Assembly (NCBI GenBank): GCA_965226855.1
Contig: CBDDEE010000025.1
Span: 124,001-188,000, forward strand
Direction: 5' to 3'
DNA from: JAUXJB01 sp965226855
GTDB taxonomy: Bacteria > Myxococcota_A > UBA9160 > SZUA-336
DNA length: 64,000 nucleotides
Shown: piece after piece, positions 46,125 through 54,669 of the stretch
Position numbering within the stretch: the first letter of the stretch is position 1
Layout: each line of letters opens with the position of its first letter
Program-made: the position numbers and the translations under genes
The notes under the pieces: generated by a model
The model's input: only the letters and a program-made list of their open reading frames with translations
Told to the model about the DNA's origin: nothing
Databases searched by the model: none

Positions 46125-47659
46125 TGACGGGCTCGCGCTGCGTGACGGCTCTCCTCACGGGCTCGCTTCTCGTGTCTGGCGTGGCGGGAGCGCAGGACTT
46201 CGAAGCGCGCGGCTTCCGTCTGGTCCCGCCGAGCCCACGCGAGACCAGCGCTGAAAACCTGGCCGCCGGGAAGACGCTCTACGGCGAGAACTGCGAGCAG
46301 TGCCACGGAGACCAAGGAGACGGCCAGGGAGTGATGGCCGATCTGCTCGACCCACGCCCGCGCGACTTCAGGCGGGGCGTATACAAGATCCGCCGGACGA
46401 TGCAGGGCGAGCTGCCGACCGACCGTGACCTGTTTCGGATCGTCGGCATCGGCATGCCTGGAACCTCCATGCCCGCCTGGCAGGGGATTCTCAGCGACGC
46501 GCAGATCTGGCAGGTGGTGGACTACATCAAGAGCTTCAGCGAGGACTTCGCGGACTACCCCGCCGAGCAGCAGTTCAGGATCGATGGCTTGCCCGACGCC
46601 ACGCCGGAGAGCATCGCGCGCGGCACCGAGGTCTACGTGAAGGCGGAGTGCGCCAAGTGCCACGGCGAGAGCGGGCGCGGGAACGGCCCCTCGGCGTCCG
46701 AGCAAGAGGACGAGTGGGAGAACAAGATCTGGCCCGCCGACCTGACCCAGCCCTGGGCGCTGCGGGGAGGCAGCACTGCGGAGGACCTCTACCGGACCGT
46801 GACCACGGGCGTAAACGGGACGCCCATGCCCTCGTTCTCGGACGCATGGACCCACGAGGACCTGGCACACCTGGCGAACTACCTCCACAGCATCGGCCGC
46901 GAGCCCATTTGGGGCGAGATCGTGCGGGGCACGAACACCGACTCCATTCCCGAGGACCCTTTTGCTCCGGCCTGGGACGCGGTCCCGGCGCTCGACATCC
47001 GGCTGGCCGGGCAGGTCATCCAGCGGCCGCGGCTGTTCAACCCCTCGGTCCAGAGCCTGAACGTCCGGGCCCTGTTCGACGACCGCGAGTTGGCGCTGCT
47101 CCTCGTCTGGCACGACCGGTTCGAGGACGGCAACAACGGCAAGCCCAGCGATCGGGTGTCGGTATTCTTCTCGGCGCGTGAGCTCGAAGAGGGCAAGAAG
47201 CCCTATTTTCTGATGGGCGACCGCAAGCGCCCGGTCGACGCGTGGCAATGGACTGCCGGCGGCGGAACCGAGACTTTCCTCGCCCGCGGTATGGACGCGG
47301 TCAGGCCCCGGTCCTCGCCGGTGACCGGACTGGGCGTGTTCCGGGACGGGGAGTACCGGGTCGTCCTGCGCCGCAGTCTCGCGGCGAGCCAGGACGACGA
47401 GGTCGCGTTCTCGCCCGGCGAGATGATCCCGATCGCCTGGAACGTGTGGGACGGCGACCGCGATGAACAGGGCAAGCGGCACGCGATCTCGCGCTGGTAC
47501 TACCTCCTGCTCGAGCCCGAGACGCCGATGACGGCGTACGTCTGGCCGATCGCCGTGATCTTTCTAGCAGCGCTGGGGGAGCTGATGGGGCTTCGCGTCC
47601 TCCGAGCGCGCTGGGCCAACGAGCAGCCGCACGCGCCCCAGGAGGTCCGAGAGTCGTGA
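46124..47659 (+). CDS. dihaem cytochrome c fused to an ethylbenzene-dehydrogenase-type heme b domain
   Basis: 511 residues. A signal peptide ends near residue 23. Two cytochrome c domains carry CEQCH (C57-H61) and CAKCH (C176-H180), with Met candidates in GTSMPAWQG and GTPMPSFSD. From about 285 to 465 there is an EB_dh/DMSO-reductase gamma-type domain (LNVRALFDDRELALLLVWHD, then PYFLMGDRKRPVDAWQW with possible Met and Lys heme ligands, and VVLRRSL). A C-terminal helix (TAYVWPIAVIFLAALGELMG) anchors it. Similar cytochrome c-plus-EB_dh layouts are known for NXR- or chlorate-reductase-associated gamma subunits, yet no molybdoenzyme gene is near. It likely passes electrons into the bd-like complex. 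Confidence 0.8.
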   Translation: MTGSRCVTALLTGSLLVSGVAGAQDFEARGFRLVPPSPRETSAENLAAGKTLYGENCEQCHGDQGDGQGVMADLLDPRPRDFRRGVYKIRRTMQGELPTDRDLFRIVGIGMPGTSMPAWQGILSDAQIWQVVDYIKSFSEDFADYPAEQQFRIDGLPDATPESIARGTEVYVKAECAKCHGESGRGNGPSASEQEDEWENKIWPADLTQPWALRGGSTAEDLYRTVTTGVNGTPMPSFSDAWTHEDLAHLANYLHSIGREPIWGEIVRGTNTDSIPEDPFAPAWDAVPALDIRLAGQVIQRPRLFNPSVQSLNVRALFDDRELALLLVWHDRFEDGNNGKPSDRVSVFFSARELEEGKKPYFLMGDRKRPVDAWQWTAGGGTETFLARGMDAVRPRSSPVTGLGVFRDGEYRVVLRRSLAASQDDEVAFSPGEMIPIAWNVWDGDRDEQGKRHAISRWYYLLLEPETPMTAYVWPIAVIFLAALGELMGLRVLRARWANEQPHAPQEVRES

Positions 47660-47694
47660 GCGTGATACCCCCCACTCCTAACACGGAGGCAACG

Positions 47695-49779
47695 ATGTAC
47701 AAGAAGATCTATGTGCCCGTCGACAACTCGGCACATTCCAACCGGGCCATCGAGTCCGCGGTGCGCGTCGGCAAAGCCTTCAGCTCCGAGTTAGTGGGCT
47801 GTCATGTCTACGCGGCCAAGATGCACGATTACCGCTTCAAGCAGATGGAGTACTCGCTCCCCGAAGAGTACCTGGAGGAGAACGAGCTCGAGCGGCAGCG
47901 CAAGATCCACGACAGCCTGATCACCATGGGGCTCGAGCTAATCTCGGACAGCTACCTCGAGGGCGTGAAGCAGCTCTGCGCAAGAGAGGAGCTGCCCTTC
48001 GAAGGCCGCATGATCGACGGGAAGCACCACGTCGAGATCCGTCGCGATCTGGACGAGTCGGACTGCGACCTGGTCGTCCTGGGAGCGCTGGGACTCGGTC
48101 GCCAGCGCGACAGTCAGATCGGCGCGGTCTGCGAGCGCGTGACCCGTTCCTGCCGCCAGGACGTCTGGGTAGTCAGGCACCTACCCAAGAAGAACGAGCC
48201 GGAACGGGACACGATCCTCGTCGGCATCGACGGCAGCCCGCAGTCGTTCGGCGCGTTGGAGACCGCTCTCGAGCTGGCCCGGGCGTTCGACAAGCGGGTC
48301 GAGATCATCGGCGTCTACGACCCCTACCTCCACTACCACGTGTTCAACGGGCTGGTGGGGACCCTCACCGAGAAGGCGTCGAAGGTGTTCCGCTTCGAGG
48401 AGCAGAACCAGCTCCACGAGGAGATCATCGACACCGGCCTCGCTCAGATCTACCAGTCCCACCTGGAAGTCGCCGAGCAGATGGCCGGCGCGGAGAGCAT
48501 GGAGGTGCAGAAAACCCTCCTCGACGGCAAGACCTTCCAGAAGATTCACGACCACGCGCGCAAGACCAAGCCCTGGCTGCTCGTCCTGGGTCGGATCGGG
48601 GTCCACAGCGATCCGGAGGACACGGCCCTCGGGAGCAACTCGGAGAACCTGCTGCGGCTCTCCGAGTGCGACGTTCTGCTGACCACGCGACTCGCTCGCC
48701 CGGAGCTCGACGTCCGCGCGGAGGAGAGCATTCGCTGGACCCGGGAAGCCGAGGAGCGGATGGAGCGCGTTCCCAAGCTGGTTGTGGGCATTGCGCGCAC
48801 CGCGATCCTGCGTCTGGCGCTCGAGAAGGGTCACAGCGTTATCACCAGCTCGCTCCTGGACGAAGCGATGGCGCGTTTCATGCCCAAGCGGGCCCCGCTG
48901 GACAAGCTGGCCGAGGCGGTCGCCATCGGTCGGTCGCAGGAACAGGCTGTGGCCGTGTGCAAGAGCTGTGGGCTGACAGCCCGCGAGCCCGACCCCGCGC
49001 TGTGTAGTGTGTGCGGCGGGACGAGCTTCGAGATCCTGACGGCCGAAATGGTCGAGAGCCTCGTCAAGAGCGAGGGCGGGGCTACCGACGAGCCCAGCTA
49101 CGACGGACGGAAGCTCCAGTGGACCGTGGATGCGCGCCGCGCGATGCTCGGAATCGAGGAGGCCTATCTGCGGCGGCGCACCAAAGCGCGGATCGAGAAG
49201 TCGGCCCGGCTGCGGAGGCGGAAGACCGTGACGCTCGAGTTCGCCGTGAAGCTGATCGAGGAGGAGACCGGCCTGCCGTTCGGTGCCACGCCGGGGAAGG
49301 CGGCGGACGATGCCGAGCCGACGGTCGAGCCGACGGCCGAGCACGAGGCGGACGGGAAGAGGTTGGTCGCTCGGGACGCTCACAGCACCCCGCTGTTCTC
49401 TGAATTCGACTGGACCGAGGACGCGACTGCGCGCATCCAACGCGTCCCCGCCGGCTTCATGCGCGATCGGACCCAGGCGCGGATCGAAGAGCTGGCCCGG
49501 GAGCAGGGAGGTCGGCAGATCGACCTCGAGCGCGTCGAGGCCGGGATCGAGCTGGGGCTGCAGATGATGGCCGAGATGGTCGCCGAGAACGACGCCGACT
49601 CCGGCGAGGAGCGCGGCGACGAGCGCGCCACCGCAGCGCAATGCCCCGCGGCGAGCAGGCGCGACTCCGAGGCGCGGAACAGCAACCGGGAGGAGCCGCT
49701 GAACGAGGTGAGCAAGATGACCGAGCTGGCGGCCATGCGAATGCTCCTGACCCAGCAAGAGCGGTCCGGGGAGAAATAG
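47695..49779 (+). CDS. double universal-stress protein with three PCP_red domains and a zinc ribbon
   Basis: 694 residues, ATG behind GGAGG. Residues 1-162 and 172-333 are two UspA domains (KKIYVPVDNSAHS and TILVGIDGSPQSF), each with an approximate nucleotide-binding GxxG-x9-10-G motif (GALGLG to IGA; GRIGV to LGS). Three PCP_red-type domains follow at 347-396 (IRWTREAEERMERVP), 475-525 (LQWTVDARRAML) and 571-620 (FDWTEDATARIQRVP). A CxxC-x11-CxxC zinc ribbon lies at 422-440 (CKSCG, CSVCG). PCP_red is known from the C-terminus of BchB/ChlB, close to the tetrapyrrole site. The combination is new to me. Role unknown; tetrapyrrole or oxidase-maturation sensing is a guess from context. Confidence 0.75.
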   Translation: MYKKIYVPVDNSAHSNRAIESAVRVGKAFSSELVGCHVYAAKMHDYRFKQMEYSLPEEYLEENELERQRKIHDSLITMGLELISDSYLEGVKQLCAREELPFEGRMIDGKHHVEIRRDLDESDCDLVVLGALGLGRQRDSQIGAVCERVTRSCRQDVWVVRHLPKKNEPERDTILVGIDGSPQSFGALETALELARAFDKRVEIIGVYDPYLHYHVFNGLVGTLTEKASKVFRFEEQNQLHEEIIDTGLAQIYQSHLEVAEQMAGAESMEVQKTLLDGKTFQKIHDHARKTKPWLLVLGRIGVHSDPEDTALGSNSENLLRLSECDVLLTTRLARPELDVRAEESIRWTREAEERMERVPKLVVGIARTAILRLALEKGHSVITSSLLDEAMARFMPKRAPLDKLAEAVAIGRSQEQAVAVCKSCGLTAREPDPALCSVCGGTSFEILTAEMVESLVKSEGGATDEPSYDGRKLQWTVDARRAMLGIEEAYLRRRTKARIEKSARLRRRKTVTLEFAVKLIEEETGLPFGATPGKAADDAEPTVEPTAEHEADGKRLVARDAHSTPLFSEFDWTEDATARIQRVPAGFMRDRTQARIEELAREQGGRQIDLERVEAGIELGLQMMAEMVAENDADSGEERGDERATAAQCPAASRRDSEARNSNREEPLNEVSKMTELAAMRMLLTQQERSGEK

Positions 49780-49789
49780 GTCGGGGACC

Positions 49790-50665
49790 ATGCCCGCTTA
49801 TCGCTTCTGCAGAAGCGACGATATCGCGCTGCTGACCGACGCACTGAACGCGTGCTATGTCGTTCACTTCCCCGATCAGGACCCGCTGTCCACCGCCGAC
49901 TTCAAGCGGGAGATCCGCGAGCTCTCCGTCTGGTCCAGCAGCTGCATGGTGGCGTCGGCCGACCGAGATCCCATCGGCGTGGTCACCGGCGCGAAGCGGG
50001 AACGGGAGACCCTGATCCACCGGATCGGTGTCCGCCCGGACTCTCTGCGGCGAGGCCACGCCCGGCATCTGCTCGAGTCGCTGAGCCAGAAGCTCGCCGT
50101 ACTGGGCCCCCCGCGGCTGGTGGCGGAGCTGCCCGATGATCTGCCGACGGTGCGCAGTCTGTTCGAGGCCGTGGGGTACCAGGCGGAGCAGAGGTTTGCC
50201 GACTTCACACTGCCGCAGCCGCTCGCCCCCCCCGCGGCCACGGGCGGGGTTAGCGCCGCCAGCCTGGACGATCTCCTGCGCTACGAGGCGCTGGATCCGT
50301 CCGTGTCCCGCAGCTGGGAGCGCCAGCTTCCGACCCTGCAGAACCGGAAGGACCAGATCCGGGGGCTGGCCATCGCATCCGACACGAGGGTGGAGGCATG
50401 CGTGTTGTACCGCGACCTTCCGCAGTACGGTCGGCGCGAGATCGTCGGCCTCGGCGGAACGATGGAGCGGGGCGATGGGCGAGCCGACGCCCGGGTCCTG
50501 CTGGAGATCGTGGTTCGGGTCGCCTGCCAGGCCGGCTCCTTGGCGGTGACAATTCCCAGGGTCTCGAGCGACGAGATCTCCTGGGATAGGCTCGAGTCGA
50601 TGGGCTTCCAGAGGGAGCGGACCTACACCCGCTACGTCGGGATCCCGGACTCGAACACGCAGTGA
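49790..50665 (+). CDS. GNAT-family acetyltransferase, double-domain form
   Basis: 291 residues. The N-terminal half has a typical GNAT core: ACMV-like strand, GVVTGAKRERETLIHRIGVRPDSLRRGHARHLLESL, in which VRPDSLRRGHARHLL is the acetyl-CoA-binding motif A (R/QxxGxG/A pattern). The C-terminal half (EACVLYRD, VGLGGTME, then ADARVLLEIVVRVACQAG and FQRERTYTRYVG) looks like a second, weaker GNAT fold. Substrate unknown. It lies 10 bases after the stress protein and 19 before the Mrp ATPase, so is part of the same transcript. Confidence 0.75.
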   Translation: MPAYRFCRSDDIALLTDALNACYVVHFPDQDPLSTADFKREIRELSVWSSSCMVASADRDPIGVVTGAKRERETLIHRIGVRPDSLRRGHARHLLESLSQKLAVLGPPRLVAELPDDLPTVRSLFEAVGYQAEQRFADFTLPQPLAPPAATGGVSAASLDDLLRYEALDPSVSRSWERQLPTLQNRKDQIRGLAIASDTRVEACVLYRDLPQYGRREIVGLGGTMERGDGRADARVLLEIVVRVACQAGSLAVTIPRVSSDEISWDRLESMGFQRERTYTRYVGIPDSNTQ

Positions 50666-50684
50666 TGCTGCCGCGGAGTCAAGC

Positions 50685-51575
50685 GTGAAGAGCTATCACG
50701 ACATCGCAGGGGACGGAGGGTCCGACATTCTTCAGCAGGTCGCGGCCCAGCAGGAGAGCATGGTCCGCAGCCTCTCCGGCGTACGAAACCTGCTGGCGGT
50801 CGGATCTGGCAAGGGGGGCGTGGGGAAGAGCACGCTCGTCATGCAGCTCGCTTACGCGCTGCGCGAGCTGGGGAACGCGGTCTCGATCCTGGACGCCGAC
50901 CTGAACGGCCCCTCGCAGGCCCGGCTCGGAGCCCTGCAAGACCGGCTGCTGATTCCGGGCGAGAGCGGGGTGCCGGTCCCGACGACGCGGAACGGGATCG
51001 GCGTGGTCTCGATGGGCAGCCTCGTCCCCGAGCCGCGCTCCGTCGAGTTCGAGAGTGTGGCCAGCGGGTCGTCGCACACCTGGCGGGCGACTAGGGAGTT
51101 CACGTTCTTGCGGGAGCTCATGGCTTGCATGGACTGGGGGAAGCTTGACTACCTCCTGGTCGACCTGCCCCCGGGCGCCGAGCGGATCGTGCAGTACGCC
51201 GAGCTGCTAGGCCCTGCGACGCTGTTCGTGTTGGTCACGATTCCCTCGGATCTGGCGACCGGGGTCGTGGCTCGCTCGATCGACGCACTCGAGAAGACAC
51301 CCAACCGGATCCTGGGCTACGTCGAGAACATGGACGGCTATTACTGCTCCGACTGCGGGCGGATCAAGCCGCTGTTCCCTGCGCAACCACAGGTGAAGCT
51401 CGATCTTCCCTTCCTGGGTAGCGTACCCTTCGACCCCGAGCTGGCCGCGCTCTGCGATCGGGGCGGCTCCCCCTGCGAAGTGCCCGCGCTAGCGTCCTGG
51501 CAGCCCGTGCGGCGGATCGCGGAGGAGGTCTGCCAACGCGTCGCCGCGCCCATAGTCCCCGAGGAGAAAGCATGA
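50685..51575 (+). CDS. Mrp/ApbC (NBP35)-family P-loop ATPase
   Basis: 296 residues. The deviant Walker A is GSGKGGVGKST (residues 40-50), switch I is SILDADLNGPSQARLG, and Walker B is YLLVDLPPGAERIVQ. A CxxC pair, YYCSDCG (C221, C224), matches the Fe-S-bridging cysteines of Mrp/ApbC/Nbp35 dimers. These proteins carry and transfer Fe-S clusters. Unlike most Mrp proteins it lacks the N-terminal MIP18 domain. The radical SAM enzyme converging from the other side would need Fe-S clusters, so this may be its dedicated carrier, by inference. GTG start; its stop overlaps the next ATG. Confidence 0.85.
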   Translation: MKSYHDIAGDGGSDILQQVAAQQESMVRSLSGVRNLLAVGSGKGGVGKSTLVMQLAYALRELGNAVSILDADLNGPSQARLGALQDRLLIPGESGVPVPTTRNGIGVVSMGSLVPEPRSVEFESVASGSSHTWRATREFTFLRELMACMDWGKLDYLLVDLPPGAERIVQYAELLGPATLFVLVTIPSDLATGVVARSIDALEKTPNRILGYVENMDGYYCSDCGRIKPLFPAQPQVKLDLPFLGSVPFDPELAALCDRGGSPCEVPALASWQPVRRIAEEVCQRVAAPIVPEEKA

Positions 51576-51988
51576 AGTTCCTCTGCGTGTCGTGCGATCT
51601 AGCCATGAAGCTGATCGAGGCCAAGCCGCCCGATCGCGGCTCACTCACCATCGTGTACCGGTGTCCGAGGTGTGCCCACGAGTTCGCCATGCTGACGAAT
51701 CCCTACGAGACCCAGGTGGTGGGATCGCTGGGGGTGCAGGTCGGGCCCGAGGGTGAGGGAGCCGCCAGGTGCCCGTTCCCGGGCGTGATGCAGGAGATGG
51801 GCGCAAGCCTGGACGGCTCGAGCGCAGCGTTCGCGTGGACCCCCGAGGCCACCCTGCGGCTGGCAAACATCCCCGAGTTCGCGCGTCCGATGGCCAAGAC
51901 GGGGATCGAGAAGTTCGCGAGGGACCGCGGGCTCGCGCAGGTCGATGTGGAGGTGCTCGAGCAGGCCAAGGACTTCTTCGGGATGTAG
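51572..51988 (+). CDS. small zinc-ribbon protein with C-terminal PCP_red domain
   Basis: 138 residues. Cysteines C5, C8, C31 and C34 (LCVSCDL and RCPRCAH) form a zinc- or Fe-S-ribbon. A linker with RCPFPGVMQEMG follows. Residues 87-136 are a PCP_red domain (FAWTPEATLRLANIPEFARPM, and VDVEVLEQAKDFFGM), the spelling closest to that in BchB among the copies in this region. The gene overlaps the Mrp stop (ATGA) and converges on the radical SAM gene with six bases between stops. Function unknown. Confidence 0.75.
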   Translation: MKFLCVSCDLAMKLIEAKPPDRGSLTIVYRCPRCAHEFAMLTNPYETQVVGSLGVQVGPEGEGAARCPFPGVMQEMGASLDGSSAAFAWTPEATLRLANIPEFARPMAKTGIEKFARDRGLAQVDVEVLEQAKDFFGM

Positions 51989-51994
51989 AAGGCC

Positions 51995-53230
51995 TCAGTC
52001 CGGCTTCGACAGGCGTGGCAGCTTGCCGAACAGCGGGGCCCGGCCCTCGCCAGCCAGAGCTTCCTTCATCACGTCGGCTGTGATCAGATCGATGCCGTGG
52101 CGTTGGGCGTAGGTTTCCAAGCCTCGCCTGACCTTCCCGCGGATGAAGGCGAGCGGGATGCGCTCCAACCGGGCCTGGGCTTCCGGGCTCCAGCGAACCG
52201 CCTCGATCTGCAGCGGTCGTCCGGTCGGCTGGTAGCGGCAAGCCGGATCTTCTTGCAAATAGTCGCCATGGGCAGCATAGGCCCGACAGCGGCAGCCGCC
52301 GCACAGCTCGTTGAACTCGCAGCGCCCGCAGCGTCCCTTGAGCAGCGAGAGGTCGCGAAGCTCGTGCAAGACGGATGACGTCCGCCAGATCTCGCCAAAG
52401 CTCTGGTCACGCACGTTGCCAGCGACGACGGTCATGTAGGGACACGGCGTCACGTCGCCTTGTGGCGTGATCCGACAGTACTGGGTGCCAGCCATGCAGC
52501 CGCCGCTCTCCAGGCCTCCCACTCCCTTCTCGTAGGCGATCTGCTTGAACTGCGGCGCACACTTGGAGCGCACCAGCATGGGACGGTACTGATCCTGCCA
52601 GTCCACCAGGTTCGAGAGCATGGCTTCCGTACGTTCGGGCGAGAGATCGTTCATCTGCTGGCCGCGGCCGGTCTGGACGAGAAAGTAAAGATTGAAGGAC
52701 CAGGCTCCCTTCTCGCGGGCAAACGCCAGCAGCTGGGGAATCTCGGCGTAGTTCATGTCCATGACCGTGGTCTGGACGAGGACTTGCAGGCCGTTTGCCC
52801 GACAGATCTCCAGTGCTCGTACCGAGTACTCCCAGGCAGCTGGACCGCCGCGGAAATGATTGTGTTTCGGTGGCTCGAGCGAATCGATGCTGATGGCAAC
52901 GCCTTGCACGCCGCATTCGATCATCTTCTCGACGACCTTCTCGGTGACCAGAACTCCGTTTGTTCCCATCACCACCCAGATGCCCTGATTCGACGCGTAG
53001 CGGGCGATGTCGTAGATGTCCCTGCGCAGCAGCGGCTCACCGCCGGTCAGAATCAGCATTTCGTTGCCGAGGGCCTTCAGCTCGTCGATCAGCCCCAGGC
53101 ATTCCTCCGTCGTGAGCTCGTTCTCCGCCTTCCGACCGCCCTCCATGTAGCAGTGCGGGCAGCGCAGGTTGCACATCCTGGTCAGGTTCCAGGAGATCAA
53201 GGAGGGCTTGTAGTCGGCTGGATTGTCCAT
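51995..53230 (-). CDS. radical SAM/SPASM protein with PCP_red tail (NirJ/AhbD-like)
   Basis: 411 residues. The radical SAM cluster is C20-x3-C24-x2-C27 (MCNLRCPHCY), then ILTGGEPLLRRD binds SAM. The C-terminal auxiliary-cluster region has C245, C252, C263 and C301-C304-C310-C313 with GCRCRAYAAHGDYLQEDPAC, a spelling very close to the heme d1 protein NirJ and the alternative-heme proteins AhbC/AhbD. A PCP_red domain follows (345-393, VRWSPEAQARLERIPLAF). It starts 11 bases after hemG on the same strand. This suggests a radical reaction on a porphyrin or heme side chain. A peptide substrate, as in other SPASM proteins, cannot be excluded. Confidence 0.82.
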   Translation of the reverse strand: MDNPADYKPSLISWNLTRMCNLRCPHCYMEGGRKAENELTTEECLGLIDELKALGNEMLILTGGEPLLRRDIYDIARYASNQGIWVVMGTNGVLVTEKVVEKMIECGVQGVAISIDSLEPPKHNHFRGGPAAWEYSVRALEICRANGLQVLVQTTVMDMNYAEIPQLLAFAREKGAWSFNLYFLVQTGRGQQMNDLSPERTEAMLSNLVDWQDQYRPMLVRSKCAPQFKQIAYEKGVGGLESGGCMAGTQYCRITPQGDVTPCPYMTVVAGNVRDQSFGEIWRTSSVLHELRDLSLLKGRCGRCEFNELCGGCRCRAYAAHGDYLQEDPACRYQPTGRPLQIEAVRWSPEAQARLERIPLAFIRGKVRRGLETYAQRHGIDLITADVMKEALAGEGRAPLFGKLPRLSKPD

Positions 53231-53241
53231 CGTGACTCCCC

Positions 53242-54669
53242 CTACGCGCCGCCCGCGCAGATCGTCGCAGCGACGGCATCGCCCGACGCCACGCAGTCAG
53301 CCAGGCCGTAGGCACCGAGGGCGCTTCCAGCGAGGTAAAGGCCCTCGTATTTTTCGAGCTCGCGGTTGAGCCTGGCGACGCGTTCGGTGTGTCCGACCTC
53401 GAACTGCGGCACGGCTTCTCGAAAGCGAGTCAGGCTGGTTGCGCGGGGCGAGCCAGTGACGCCAATCAAGCGAGCCAGGTCCCGGTGCGAGCGTTCGACG
53501 AGCGTCTCGTCGTCGAGATCGACTGCGACACGATCGAGCGTACCGCCCTGGAATGTACGCACAACGATGTAGTCGCCCGGCGCGCGAGCGGCGAACTTCT
53601 CGCTCGCGTAGGTGGCGGCGAGAATGTGATTCGGCTCCCGCCGTGGCACGAAGAAGCCGAAGTCGTTCGGAAGCCGCGCCACCTCACCGCGTCGGTACAC
53701 CAGGTTGACGGTGACACAGGAGGCAAAGCGCAGCTCGGCAAGCGCGCTCGCCAAGGTCGGGACTGCGGCACTCAGCAGCGCGCTGCAGTTCGGCGCCGGG
53801 CAGGCGAGCAGAACGTCGCGCGCCAGCCACATCCCCCGAGCCGTCTCGATCTGCCAGCCGACTCGGGGCAGCGGCCGAATCTGCTTCGCACCGCAGTCGA
53901 GCTCGATCCAGGTCGACGGGATCTGCTCGGACAGACGTTCAACGAGCGAGCCGAGTCCACGTCCGAGTGTCAGCTGGGCTGGCGAGCTCGAAGCTCGGGA
54001 GGTGTCTCGGAGCCCGCGCAACACACTGCCATACTGGCGCTCGAGCTCCACGAACCGGCCGAGCGTCCGGGCCGCGCTCAGCTCCGTCGCATCGGCGACG
54101 AACAACCCCCCCAGCACCGGCTCCGCCACGCGCTCGAAGGCCTCCCTGCCAAAGCGCCGCACAACAAAGCTCTCTACGCTCTCATCCGCCGCGAGCTCAT
54201 CGCGCACCTTGACACGAGACTCTCGAAGCATCCGCAGCTTGCCCGGCCAGCTGAACAGGCCAGACCGCAGCAAGGACAAGCGCTCCGTCGGTGCGATCAA
54301 ACGCAGGCCTGCAGGCAACGGATGCAAGCGGCGCTCGTGAACCACCGAGAAGGCCTCGGAGGATCGGGGCGGAACGAGCGCATCGCCAAGCCCGAGCTCG
54401 CGGCACAGCTCGATCGCCGCTGGCTTGGTCGTGACCATTGAATCTGGACCGGCCTCACACACGCAGTCGCCGCGTTGTTCCACCTCGATTCGGTCGGTTT
54501 GGATCGTGCCGCCGAGGCGGTCGCTGGCTTCGAACAGACGTACGGAAAGCGGTCCGGTCGACTCCTGGTGCGCACGCAGGCGAAACGCAGCCACGAGGCC
54601 GGAGATGCCCCCGCCGATAATCGCCACATCCAGATGGGGCCGGTCGGGGTTTACGCGAGGGGCAGTCAT
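53242..54669 (-). CDS. hemY: protoporphyrinogen IX oxidase (HemY/PPOX type)
   Basis: Oxygen-dependent flavoenzyme of heme synthesis oxidising protoporphyrinogen or coproporphyrinogen. The FAD dinucleotide fold is VAIIGGGISGLVAAFRL (near residues 15-31). GPDSMVTTKPAAIELCRELGLGD is a PPOX signature, and YLAGSALGAYGLADCVASGDAVA is the C-terminal FAD segment. 475 residues, usual for HemY/HemG-type PPOX. ATG at 54667-54669 shares bases with the hemH stop (ATGA). Order hemH, hemY, radical SAM indicates co-expression. It is the protoporphyrin-branch type by sequence, but a coproporphyrin branch enzyme is related and cannot be ruled out here. Confidence 0.88.
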   Translation of the reverse strand: MTAPRVNPDRPHLDVAIIGGGISGLVAAFRLRAHQESTGPLSVRLFEASDRLGGTIQTDRIEVEQRGDCVCEAGPDSMVTTKPAAIELCRELGLGDALVPPRSSEAFSVVHERRLHPLPAGLRLIAPTERLSLLRSGLFSWPGKLRMLRESRVKVRDELAADESVESFVVRRFGREAFERVAEPVLGGLFVADATELSAARTLGRFVELERQYGSVLRGLRDTSRASSSPAQLTLGRGLGSLVERLSEQIPSTWIELDCGAKQIRPLPRVGWQIETARGMWLARDVLLACPAPNCSALLSAAVPTLASALAELRFASCVTVNLVYRRGEVARLPNDFGFFVPRREPNHILAATYASEKFAARAPGDYIVVRTFQGGTLDRVAVDLDDETLVERSHRDLARLIGVTGSPRATSLTRFREAVPQFEVGHTERVARLNRELEKYEGLYLAGSALGAYGLADCVASGDAVAATICAGGA

